A DNA stretch of 64,000 nucleotides from JAIOQJ01 sp963718635 (lineage in GTDB: Bacteria; Planctomycetota; Planctomycetia; Gemmatales; Gemmataceae), in NCBI GenBank assembly GCA_963718635.1, contig OY970367.1, positions 1,364,001 through 1,428,000 of the forward strand, read 5' to 3'. The position numbers were made by a program, and so were the translations under genes. Within the stretch, counting starts at the first letter, position 1, and each line of letters begins with the position of its first letter. Below the pieces are notes generated by a model, which made no database searches, had not been told where the DNA came from, and was given only the letters and a program-made list of their open reading frames with translations. Shown one piece after another: positions 37,169 through 45,807 of this stretch.

Positions 37169-37346
37169 GGCATCACATCGGCGAAAGCCAAGGGCGGTAT
37201 AACCCGTTTCCATTCTTTACGTCAGCGCGGGTAATTGTCAAGGGATTCCAGACAGCAACTTACGGGCCGCTACCTGAAGACGTTGACCGACAAGTCGGGT
37301 TTCAGCCTAGAATGCGATCATATTGCGAACGCTTCGCTTCCTGATT

Positions 37347-37850
37347 TCACTTACCCATGAGCGAGTCAAGTCCGCTAGGTTCTGGAACCAATAGCCGCTG
37401 CTCTTCCGAAACAAGAGAGCCCACTGCAATTTCGCCACCTACCAGTACACGTGCCATGAACCCAAGCCTTCCCAGCACGGCGTCCTTTGGCTGTCCCTGC
37501 ACGCGGGCAAAGCGCCCGCATGGAACGCGAAAGTATACCAACTCGATAACCGCCGACTCACCGACTCGCAAACGCGCGCCAGGCACCGCAACTTCGGCTG
37601 TCAACCCGGCGATGACGACTTGCTCGCCAAGCTCGCCGGGCAAAGTGCGGAACCCCTCTGTATGCAACTGCTCGACGGTCTCCGCCAGCAGGACGTTCAA
37701 TTGCCGACTGTCGGTCCGCCCCTTCACGTCACCAACGATTCCATGCCCGGCCCGCAGTGTGAGCCGTTCAGCCGCTACCCGAGCGAACCGTTCGGCCGGC
37801 CGGCGCTCAATATCTGCTGGCTTGTACGCAAGACTCACTACATGCGGCAT
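37347..37850 (-). CDS. MOSC domain protein
   Basis: 167 residues, a stand-alone MOSC domain, the fold of molybdenum-cofactor sulfurase C-termini. GHGIVGDVKGRTDSRQLNVL and GELGEQVVIAGL are typical, and the conserved cysteine is in YFRVPCGRF. Bacterial single-domain MOSC proteins bind molybdenum cofactor and act in sulfur or reduction chemistry; exact role unknown. The MoaD/MoeB pair 6 kb away fits a molybdenum-cofactor link, but they are not in one operon. Confidence 0.8.
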   Translation of the reverse strand: MPHVVSLAYKPADIERRPAERFARVAAERLTLRAGHGIVGDVKGRTDSRQLNVLLAETVEQLHTEGFRTLPGELGEQVVIAGLTAEVAVPGARLRVGESAVIELVYFRVPCGRFARVQGQPKDAVLGRLGFMARVLVGGEIAVGSLVSEEQRLLVPEPSGLDSLMGK

Positions 37851-37904
37851 TCTAGCCCGCCCTCCAGTCTCACGCGTTTAGATGTAAAACGTTTCGCAAT
37901 GGAT

Positions 37905-38687
37905 TTATTCGAGTTCCCGCACCCGGAATAATAACCGATTAGCTTTCTCCCTGCAGGGATCAAGAGTCGCCTTTCGCTTCTCGAAAGGCTTTCCTTTCGC
38001 AGAGCGAAAGGCGACCATCGGTGATGCTCGTCTCGCTTTTTCCTCAGTCGCCGGCTTGTCCAGTTAACAAAGCGCCGTTGGTTTTCCCACGATTTTCCCG
38101 GGTTGGGCCTTCTGGAAATATTTCCAGGAGAGTCGGTAAAAACCATGACGACGCTGGTTTTGAGGAAGCTTCGTCATCCGATTTCCCACGATTTTCTCGG
38201 GTTTGACCTCGTGGAAATATTTCCACAAGTTTCACCGTCAGAATGACGGGCCATTGAACGTTAAGCGTTTGACATTGAGTTCGTTCGGCATTGCGAATTC
38301 CGAATTCCGCATTTCCCCGCATCCGTTTTCCCACGATTTCCTCGCAAAGTCCCTTCAGGAAATATTTCCTGAATATTAACCGTTAGCCTTTTCTCGTCGT
38401 GGGGGCAGGCCTCGCGGCCTGCCCCCACGTTGCCCGCCGAAATCGCTCCGCTGCGCAAAGCCACCGCATCGTGACTAACGAGGTCTCATTGAACGCGCTC
38501 CGGCGAAAATGCATGTACTAGCTTAGGCGCGCTATTCGCACGAAATCATTTTTAGAGCGTAAAACTCGCGGAGATATCCGGCTCGGCACGATTGAGTTGT
38601 CGCATTCGCGTAGAACATGTTGTCATTCGCCCGTGCTAATGAATGCGGCCTTGTTAAACTGCGCGACAATTTGAGAAACGGCCGTCT
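37905..38687. repeat. Large composite non-coding repeat, right (inverted) copy
   Basis: Inverted counterpart of 26936-27775 with the same block order. Dyads around GGAAATATTTCC lie at about 38109-38130, 38207-38229 and 38354-38373, each preceded (on this strand) by the complement of the AATCGTGGGAAAAC box. Between dyads are the CGAATTCCGAATTCCGC motif and CGTCAGAATGACGGGCCATT block; near the inner end GAAAGGCGACCATCGGTGAT and ATAACCGATTAGCTTT; near the outer end the ACTAGCTTAGGCGCG and CATTCGCG blocks. The fourth dyad of the left copy is absent. The outer edge touches the stop of the TIGR02996 gene. Confidence 0.85.
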
Positions 38688-39675
38688 AGCGCCCACCGTG
38701 AATAACATGCGGTGATTCGTTCAGGGCTTGGAAGGCCTCCGCCTGAATGCGATCCTTCTTGAAAAGGACTAGCCGACGGCATAGGCCTTGTTCGTCTTCA
38801 AGATCGTGGAAGGTCTTGACTACCGCCCAGGCGCCTGCATCGCGCAGGCGATCACCGAGGTAAATCCAGTCATTGAGCCGAAGGAGCTCAGCGTGGGAGA
38901 AATGCTCCGCTTCCGTTAAACGCTGCACCAGATGCGGGTGGACGGCGATTTCACGCAGCCGCTCGCGTTCGCGCTCGGTGGCACGCGCCCAGTTGCGGAA
39001 TTCCTGGAGTTTTTCCGCTGTCGCCGTCTCATCATCCGTTTCAGCACGCAACAGGGCGAGCAAATCCCCTGCATCAGATTGAATCCGAGGGAAACGCAAT
39101 TCGAGAATGGCTAGGCCGATCGAGGCCGCCGCCTGCCGCAGCCCTTCCATCTCTTCGTCGAACTCGGCATCAGCAACGAGGTGAAGCGAATAGAGGCCAT
39201 CGAGACGCCGGTCTTCGGCCAACGCGGCGAGAAGCGAAGTCGCATTGCTCAACACGACACGGCGGATTGGCGTTCGATTGCAGAGAAGGCTATCTTCCTC
39301 GAGGAAGCCTGCAGCGGAGGTGTCAATCTCTTCGATGAACCCGCGGTGAAACCGCCAGGTGCCGCCCTGCCCGAAAAGGCGAGCTTTGAGCCAACGGCCG
39401 GGCCGAAAGAGGCTTGGCTTCAATAACTCCCGGAAGGGACGTTCCCATACTGCCTGCCATTCCACTAACAATTCGCGTTCGCGTCGAGCGAGGTCGGGCC
39501 AGCCGCGGTCGCGTTCGGCCATCGTGTCCATTTTGAGTTGGACGCGAATGAAGTCGGCCGCGCGTAAGTTGGCCGCGCCTCCAAGCTGTTGCAGCCAATC
39601 CGCATAGGCGAGCCGGGGCGCGTCGGCCTCCGGTTCTTGCAGCACGCTGTTCAGAAGAGCCGCTTCGTCGAACAT
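38686..39675 (-). CDS. TIGR02996 domain protein
   Basis: 329 residues. The first 50 residues, MFDEAALLNSVLQEPEADAP then RLAYADWLQQLGG and AADFIRVQL, are the TIGR02996 repeat-companion domain, a marker of Gemmata-like planctomycetes. The rest is helical and leucine-rich, with RGFIEEIDTSAAGFLE (a typical following motif RGFVexv) and no clear leucine-rich repeat. Function unknown. ATG 39675 fits the family start. The divergent TolQ-like gene begins 140 bases away. Confidence 0.8.
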   Translation of the reverse strand: MFDEAALLNSVLQEPEADAPRLAYADWLQQLGGAANLRAADFIRVQLKMDTMAERDRGWPDLARRERELLVEWQAVWERPFRELLKPSLFRPGRWLKARLFGQGGTWRFHRGFIEEIDTSAAGFLEEDSLLCNRTPIRRVVLSNATSLLAALAEDRRLDGLYSLHLVADAEFDEEMEGLRQAAASIGLAILELRFPRIQSDAGDLLALLRAETDDETATAEKLQEFRNWARATERERERLREIAVHPHLVQRLTEAEHFSHAELLRLNDWIYLGDRLRDAGAWAVVKTFHDLEDEQGLCRRLVLFKKDRIQAEAFQALNESPHVIHGGR

Positions 39676-39815
39676 TTCGTTACTTCCGCGTGTCACAAAA
39701 CAGGCTGACTGCCCTAGACTATAGTTTATTGAGGAATTGAATACAATCGCTTCGAGACAGCGCAATCGCCGCATTAGGCAGTCGCGCGGTTCCAGTTAGG
39801 TGGAATGTAGCAATT

Positions 39816-40646
39816 ATGCCGATCTCTCCTTCGCAACGACCGCATCGCGATTGGCTTTGGCTCCTCATTTCGGCACTGTTGGTTGGCGGCATTGCCCTTC
39901 CTCTTTGGCAGTGGGCGGCGCCGGCTGAGAGCTCGATCGATTATTGGAAAAAGTGGACGCCTGCCCGTTTGACTAAGTTGCTGTTGGGCCCCGAACAAAT
40001 TGCCTGCTACTTCTGCTTTACCTGGGCCGGCTTGATGCTCTTAAATCGCTATCGCGAAGTCATTCAGCAACGCAGCGCTTTCCGCCTCGATCTGTTGCCG
40101 ACCGCCGAGGGCTCGCGAATTTTGCCGGAAGACAGCCGACCGCTCGGTCGAAAACTCGATGCGGCTGTACGTAACCGCCCGTTGATCCTCGCCAAGATGA
40201 TTTCGATGGCGCTCACCAAGTTTGCCATCAGTCGCAAGGCCATCGATGTCGGCGAAGTGGTACGGAGTCAAGCGGAAGTGGAACAGAGCCGACTGGTGAC
40301 CAGCATGGGCATGGTCAATTATCTAACCTGGGCTATCCCCGCGATTGGCTTTCTCGGAACCGTTCGCGGCCTGGCCGGCGGATTGAGCAATTTTCGCAAC
40401 GTGAATCCAGCGGACAAAGCCGCGAACGCGCGCTTGATGGAAACAGTCACCGACCAGCTCGGCATTGCGTTCGACTGTACGTTTGTCGCGCTCGCCCTCA
40501 GCGTCGTTCTTATGTATTTGCTGCACGTCGTCCAAAAGGCCGAAGAAATGCTAATCATCGATTGCCAGCAATATTGCCAGGAGCATTTGCTCCTGCGCCT
40601 CTATGACCCGCAACCGGAAACAGCGGAGGTCGTGCGGATGGGCTAG
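39816..40646 (+). CDS. MotA/TolQ/ExbB-type proton channel protein
   Basis: 276-residue inner-membrane protein. A first helix (about residues 14-33), a second (about 62-80), a cytoplasmic section, and the paired C-terminal helices YLTWAIPAIGFLGTVRGLAG and LGIAFDCTFVALALSVVLMY. The GFLGTVRGLAGGL block and the T/S in FDCTF are the MotA_ExbB hallmark, where ion flow powers a partner protein. ExbD/TolR or MotB partners are not adjacent downstream (a repeat cluster follows), so the driven system is unknown. Confidence 0.8.
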   Translation: MPISPSQRPHRDWLWLLISALLVGGIALPLWQWAAPAESSIDYWKKWTPARLTKLLLGPEQIACYFCFTWAGLMLLNRYREVIQQRSAFRLDLLPTAEGSRILPEDSRPLGRKLDAAVRNRPLILAKMISMALTKFAISRKAIDVGEVVRSQAEVEQSRLVTSMGMVNYLTWAIPAIGFLGTVRGLAGGLSNFRNVNPADKAANARLMETVTDQLGIAFDCTFVALALSVVLMYLLHVVQKAEEMLIIDCQQYCQEHLLLRLYDPQPETAEVVRMG

Positions 40647-40679
40647 TATCCCTCATTCTTCTACAGAAATCATTTTTGG

Positions 40680-41050
40680 ATTCGAGCCTGAAAGGCTCAT
40701 TCTCTAAGCCCAGGCCGTAGTCCCTGAAAGGCAACGCCGTGAAGGACTTTTTGCATTTAGCCCCCGGTGAATAAACCGGGGGCGTACGCTGGCATTGGTA
40801 GACGCGCTCGCCCCCGTGTATTTACGGGGGGCTAAATGTCGGGAAAGCATCTTTGATGTCTGCGCACGCCAACCTCGCAGCGGCCCTGTTTTATCGCAAA
40901 AAATCGTTCACGGCGTTGCCTTGCAGGGCCGAATCATGTGATCGTTGCACACTTAGGCCTCCGTCCCTTTCAGGGAGTTCGGCCTGGGCTGACAGAATGA
41001 GCATTTCAGGCTCGGATGCAAAAGCAGACCTAACTTGTGTGCAACGATGA
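40680..41050. repeat. Nested palindromic repeat cluster
   Basis: Three nested families fill this gene-free gap. Outer: TCGAGCCTGAAAGGCTCATT...GCCCAGGCCG (about 40681-40718) and its inverted mate at about 40970-41025. Middle: a palindrome 40754-40838 with ATTTAGCCCCC / GGGGGGCTAAAT arms and internal CCCCCG-n..-CGGGGG stems. Third: GATCGTTGCACAC (about 40941) and GTGTGCAACGAT (about 41036), inverted. Likely stacked insertions of small non-autonomous elements. Confidence 0.6.
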
Positions 41051-41116
41051 GGTGATATCCTGACCTCGACTTGCAAAGAGACGCCGTTCTGCGTGCTATT
41101 CCCGAGATAAAGTGCC

Positions 41117-41325
41117 ATGAACATTCCTTTCCCGGCATGGATTCTTATCTTGAAGATTCCGCGTTTTGGTCCGATTTTCAACATACCTTTATCGGCTGCT
41201 GGCGCGAAGCAATCGCCGACGTCTTGCCTGAGACTTACGCCGCTCGCCTCGAGGAGACCGTTCACCTCATCCAAATACCGGAGGAAGTTGTGAAACTGGT
41301 TTATCCCGATGGTAATCTCACCATC
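41117..41325 (+). pseudogene. Truncated DUF4058 protein gene
   Basis: ATG 41117 begins MNIPFP; with one G restored in the CCCGGC run the frame continues GMDSYLEDSAFWSDFQHTFI, CWREAIADVLPETYAARLEE, VKLVYPDG. This is the conserved N-terminus of DUF4058 (usually about 250 residues). It ends at about 41325, where sequence of a transposase begins, so the last two thirds are missing. Probably truncated by an insertion or deletion linked to the IS remnant. Confidence 0.65.
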
Positions 41326-41572
41326 CGAATGCAGAGTGCGCCGGATGACCCGGTTGACGAACGCACACAGTAAGAAGTGGGAAAACCATCAAGCCGCGCT
41401 CGGGCTATTCTTCGCGTACTACAACTTCTGCCGCGTCCATTCGACGTTGACAGACAACAGGCGCGAAGATGGCCAGCGACCGCGCAAGACGACGCCAGCA
41501 ATGGCTTCCGAGTTGACCGATCATGTTTGGAGCGTGGCGGAATTGCTTGAACAATCGGCAGCGGTCGGATAA
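41326..41572 (+). pseudogene. IS1-type transposase C-terminal remnant
   Basis: Encodes RLTNAHSKKWENHQAALGLF, FAYYNFCRVHSTLT and KTTPAMASELTDHVWSVAEL. The ENH.AA..LFF..YNFCR.H.TL...TPAM...LTDHVW pattern is the 3' end of an IS1-related DDE transposase family frequent in Gemmata-like genomes (the final Glu of the DDE site is in KWENH). The catalytic N-terminal half is missing and no terminal repeats are evident. Confidence 0.7.
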
Positions 41573-41656
41573 AACCGCTTGATTGGAACGGCCAGAGCAG
41601 CTACAAGCCGATCCTATTCATCAGCCGAATGGCGCAACGCGCAAACGCTCGCTCTA

Positions 41657-41944
41657 ATGGGAATGAAAATTATCATGGATCGAGAACAGAGCCTGGAAGT
41701 CATTAGGCGAGCTTTCGCTCATATTCCGGAAGCTCGAATTGTCGTTGAAGAAAATGACATTCCTGATTCACCGAGCGACGAGATCGTTAAAGTTTACGTG
41801 CCTGACAATAAGTTGGATATTGCTCTTGGTGATGATTATGGAATAATTCCAAGGCGCGCCGCAATTGACTCTGGAATGTCGGTCGAAGTCACACTTTCTA
41901 GCCGCATGCAATGCCAACCGAATGATTCAGCAACGCAATCCTAG
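41657..41944 (+). CDS. Uncharacterised protein
   Basis: About 95 residues, MGMKIIMDREQSLEVIRRAF, AHIPEARIVVEENDIPDSPS, DEIVKVYVPDNKLDIALGDD, ending in a Ser-rich tail. Acidic and without membrane segments. I do not recognise it. ATG 41657 or 41663 are possible starts. Its end overlaps the next small frame by 23 bases. Confidence 0.4.
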   Translation: MGMKIIMDREQSLEVIRRAFAHIPEARIVVEENDIPDSPSDEIVKVYVPDNKLDIALGDDYGIIPRRAAIDSGMSVEVTLSSRMQCQPNDSATQS

Positions 41945-42092
41945 GACAGTACCGTCGATCCCGTTGCAGAAAGTGTTTCAGCAGGCATTCGAACGCGGGC
42001 GTTACGCTCGCTCGCTTCCTTATCGCAAGCCCCCTCGCGTTTCGGTTAGCGAAGAGGCTCGGCGCCGGATCGTAGAGCAAGAACTGAAATGA
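41922..42092 (+). CDS. Small basic protein, uncertain
   Basis: 56 residues, MIQQRNPRTVPSIPLQKVFQ, QAFERGRYARSLPYRKPPRV, SVSEEARRRIVEQELK. Basic with a plausible C-terminal helix; overlaps the preceding gene and precedes carB by 87 bases. No family recognised, so it may not be a real gene. Confidence 0.3.
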   Translation: MIQQRNPRTVPSIPLQKVFQQAFERGRYARSLPYRKPPRVSVSEEARRRIVEQELK

Positions 42093-42179
42093 TGCGGCAA
42101 ATTCCTCTTTAAATGAGCCGGGCGCTTCATACGATGGACATGAAAACCCACCTCTCTTTACAACCATTGAATTGGACCA

Positions 42180-45100
42180 ATGCCGAAACGCACCGACCTC
42201 AAAAAAATCCTCCTCATCGGTTCGGGCCCCATCATCATCGGTCAGGCCTGCGAATTCGATTATTCCGGCACCCAGGCGTGCAAAGCCCTCCGCGAGGAGG
42301 GCTTTTCCGTGGTGCTGGTCAATTCGAATCCCGCAACCATTATGACTGATCCGGAGACGGCCGACCGCACTTACATCGAACCGATCAACTGGCAGGTTGT
42401 CGCAAAAATCATCGAGAAAGAACGTCCCGATGCTTTGTTGCCGACGCTCGGCGGCCAGACCGGTTTGAATACGGCCATGGACCTGTTCAAGCATGGCGTT
42501 CTCGAAAAGTACAAATGTGAGATGATCGGCGCCCGCGCCGACGTGATCGCTAAAGCAGAAGATCGGGCGCTCTTCAAGGAAGCGGTTCTCAAAATCGGCC
42601 TGGAAGTGCCGAACAGCGGCGTCGCCAAATCGCTTTCGGAAGCCTATCAGCTCTTGGAGAGAATCGGTCTGCCCTGCGTGCTGCGCCCGAGCTTTACCAT
42701 GGGCGGCACGGGCGGCGGCATCGCTTATAACCGCGAAGAGTTCAACCATCTCGTCGCGCTGGGTCTGGAGCTTAGCCCGGTCGGTGAAACGCTGATCGAA
42801 GAATCCGTAATCGGCTGGAAGGAATTTGAGCTGGAAGTGATGCGCGACAGCGCCGACAACGTCGTCATCGTCTGTTCGATCGAGAACCTCGACCCGATGG
42901 GCGTCCACACCGGCGACAGCATCACCGTTGCGCCGATTCAAACGCTGTCGGACAAAGAATATCAGCGGATGCGCGATGCCGCCAAAGCGATCATCCGCGA
43001 GATCGGCGTTGAAACGGGTGGCTCGAATATCCAGTTTGCCGTCAATCCCGCCGATGGCACGGATGACAGTCATCGAAATGAATCCGCGCGTCTCGCGTTC
43101 GTCGGCTCTCGCTTCAAAAGCAACGGGCTATCCCATCGCAAAAATCGCCGCAAAGTTAGCGGTCGGTTACACGCTCGACGAGCTCTAACGACATCACCAG
43201 TCCCGAATATGCAGGTGCTTCGGGGCAGGAAAAATCGGCCAACGACCCGGCAGCGCCGCTGTGTTTCCATCGGCCTGCTTCGAACCGACGATCGATTACG
43301 TGGTGACGAAGTTTCCGCGTTTCAATTTCGAAAAGTTCCCGGAGGCCGACACGACGCTGACGACGCAGATGAAATCGGTCGGCGAGACAATGGCCATCGG
43401 ACGCACCTTCAAAGAGTCGCTGCAAAAAGCGCTGCGCGGCCTGGAAGTCGGCCGTTTCGGGCTTGGCTGCGACCGCCTCGACCGCTGGGGCACGGCGGAT
43501 GAACCCGAATACGAAGAGATCTCCGCAAAACTCGCCACCCCGAACTCCGAACGCATTTGGTTCGTCCGTTATGGTTTCAAATCGGGAATGACGCTCGACG
43601 AGGTTCACCAACGCACCAAGATCGATCCCTGGTTTCTCAACCAGATCCTCGACCTGATCAAACTTGAAGAAGAACTAGCGACCTATACCTCGCTTGAAGG
43701 CATCGGGCATGAGCTGCTTCTTCAAAGCCAAACAGTATGGCTTCATCGACCGCCAGCTCGCCAATCTCTGGAACACCAGCGAAGGCGAAGTCCGCCGTCG
43801 GCGTAAAGAACTTGGCATCGAACCGGTGTTCAAATCGGTCGATACCTGCGCTGCCGAGTTCGAGGCGTTTACGCCTTATTATTACTCGACGTACGAAGCA
43901 CCCATCTTAGAAACGCGGAATTCGGAATTCGGAATTCGGAATGAAAACCAAGAAAAACCAAGTGCAGAGGCAGGAAAGCGAAACGCGGAATTTGGCGAAC
44001 CGGTTGAGATTTCTTCTTCGATTCCGCATTCTGCATTCCGCATTCCGCATTCTCAGGATGAGATTCGCCCGTTCTCGGGTAAGCCGCGGATTATGATCCT
44101 GGGCGGCGGACCCAACCGCATCGGCCAAGGGATCGAGTTCGATTACTGCTGCGTGCAAGCCGTGATGGCGCTGCGCAAGGCGGGGTACGAAACCTTCATG
44201 GTCAACTCGAACCCGGAAACAGTTTCGACCGACTATGACACGAGCGACCACCTCTTCTTCGAGCCGTTGACGGTCGAAGACGTGCTGAACATCTGCGACA
44301 AGGTGAAGCCCGACGGCGTCATCGTTCAATTTGGCGGGCAGACGCCCCTGAACCTGGCGAAGGCGCTCGAAGCCAACGGCGTGCCCATCATCGGCACCAG
44401 CGTCGAAAGCATCGAGATGGCTGAGGATCGCAAACTCTTCAGCAAACTGATTGATGAGCTGGGCATCAAGCAGCCGGCCAGCGGCACGACACAGGATCTG
44501 CAAGGGGCTCTGTTCACCGGCGCAAGATCGGCTTTCCGGTGCTGGTAAGGCCCAGTTTCGTCCTCGGCGGCCGAGCGATGGAAATCGTCTATGACGAAAG
44601 TTCAATGGAGCGCTATGTCCGCGTCGCGATGGAGGCTTCCCCGGGCCGGCCGATTCTGGTCGACAAGTTTCTCGAGTCGGCGGTCGAGGTCGATGTTGAT
44701 TGCCTCAGCGACGGGCGTCGAGTTGTAATCGGCGGCGTGATGCAGCATATCGAAGAAGCGGGCATCCACTCCGGCGATTCAGCCTGCGTCATTCCGCCGC
44801 ACAGCCTGCCGGCAAAGATCACTAATGAGATCAAACGCCAATCGCGCGCTGCTGGCCACCGCGCTCAAGGTGAAAGGGTTGATGAACATCCAGTTCGCCG
44901 TCACCGGCGTGGATCGCACCGCACAGCCACAAGGGGAGCCGACAGTCTATATCCTGGAAGCCAATCCGCGAGCCAGCCGGACCATCCCCTTTGTCTCCAA
45001 GGCGATCGGCGTGCCTCTCGCACGATTAGCGGCGTTGGTCATGGTAGGTAAAACGTTGGACGAACTCGGCGTGAAAGATGAAGTGGTGCCGAGCCATTTT

Positions 45101-45670
45101 TCGGTGAAAGAGAGCGTCTTCCCCTTCAATAAATTCCCGGGAGTAGACATTATTCTTGGCCCGGAGATGCGCTCGACCGGCGAAGTGATGGGCAGCGATG
45201 AATCGTTCCCGATGGCTTTCGCCAAATCGCAAATGGCCGCCAATTCACCGCTGCCGAAGTCGGGCACAATCTTCATCTCCGTGGCCGACCGCGACAAGAT
45301 TGACATGATCCCGATCGCCCGAGCCTTTGCCGGCTTGGGTTATCACCTGATGGCGACGCACGGCACCGCCAAGACGTTTCGCGAGCAGGGCATCCCGATT
45401 CAGGAGATTCCGAAGATTCAAGAAGGCCGGCCAAATTTGATCGACATGATGAAGAACGGCCAAGTGGCCATGATTCTGAATACGCCGAGCGGGCGAGGCA
45501 GACGAACTGAAGAAGGGCGTATTAGGGCCGCGGCGGTCAGCCATCGCGTAACGTGCATCACGACACTGGCTGCTGCTCAAGCCGCTGTCGATGCTTGCAC
45601 AGAAATGCGGTCGAAAGAACAGACGGTGACTGCGTTGCAGGATTGGTTCCCGGCAAGCGGAAGAGCGTAA
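42180..45670 (+). CDS. carB: Carbamoyl-phosphate synthase large subunit (several frameshifts, in-frame repeat insertion)
   Basis: Makes carbamoyl phosphate from bicarbonate, ammonia and two ATP for pyrimidine and arginine synthesis. The N-terminal half starts MPKRTDLKKILLIGSGPIII; ATP-grasp blocks LPTLGGQTGLNTAMDLF, SFTMGGTGGGIAYNREEF and the C-terminal equivalents MILGGGPNRIGQGIEFDYCC, VQFGGQTPLNLAKALE, LVRPSFVLGGRAMEIV, and the allosteric MGS domain (MATHGTAKTFREQGIPIQEI) are all present. Frame changes are needed near 43054, 43186, 43275, 43727, 44517 and 44850. In the linker between halves, after YYYSTYEAPILE, about 44 extra residues derive from a palindromic repeat. carA is not adjacent. 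Confidence 0.9.
43911..44056. repeat. Palindromic element inserted in frame within carB
   Basis: Left arm GCGGAATTCGGAATTCGGAA (within 43914-43943) and right arm ATTCCGCATTCTGCATTCCG (within 44020-44054) are imperfect inverted repeats of GCGGAAT units. Translation gives NSEFGIRNE ... RNAEFGE ... IPHSAFRIPHS, which has no counterpart in other carB proteins at the junction of the two halves. The same GCGGAATTCGGAAT motif occurs in the large repeats at about 27440 and 38290. Confidence 0.75.
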
Positions 45671-45694
45671 GCGATAAACTAAAAAAACCGGAAC

Positions 45695-45756
45695 CCGATT
45701 GCTTACACAGTTCGGCTCGCCTGCGGCGACTGGCGAGCCGAATTGCGTAAGCAATC
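45695..45756. repeat. GCGTAAGCAATCG palindrome, copy B1
   Basis: Arms of 26 bases (45695-45720 and 45731-45756) with few mismatches and a 10-base loop, 24 bases after the carB stop. Arm words are CGATTGCTTAC and GTTCGGCTCGCC. A second copy follows zwf at 52894-52979. Probable terminator of carB. Confidence 0.8.
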
Positions 45757-45807
45757 GAATTCTGGCATCCAAGCGAACTCTTCACTTTAAATCTTCAATG
45801 CAATCGC

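Noticed and set aside
41898..43073. 391-codon minus-strand open frame opposite carB
   Set aside because: It lies antisense to well-conserved ATP-grasp sequence and shows no domain-like features of its own.
43054..44850. Programmed frameshifting in carB
   Set aside because: Six unrelated sites lack slippery heptamers and downstream structure, and other genes show the same kind of break; sequence error is simpler.
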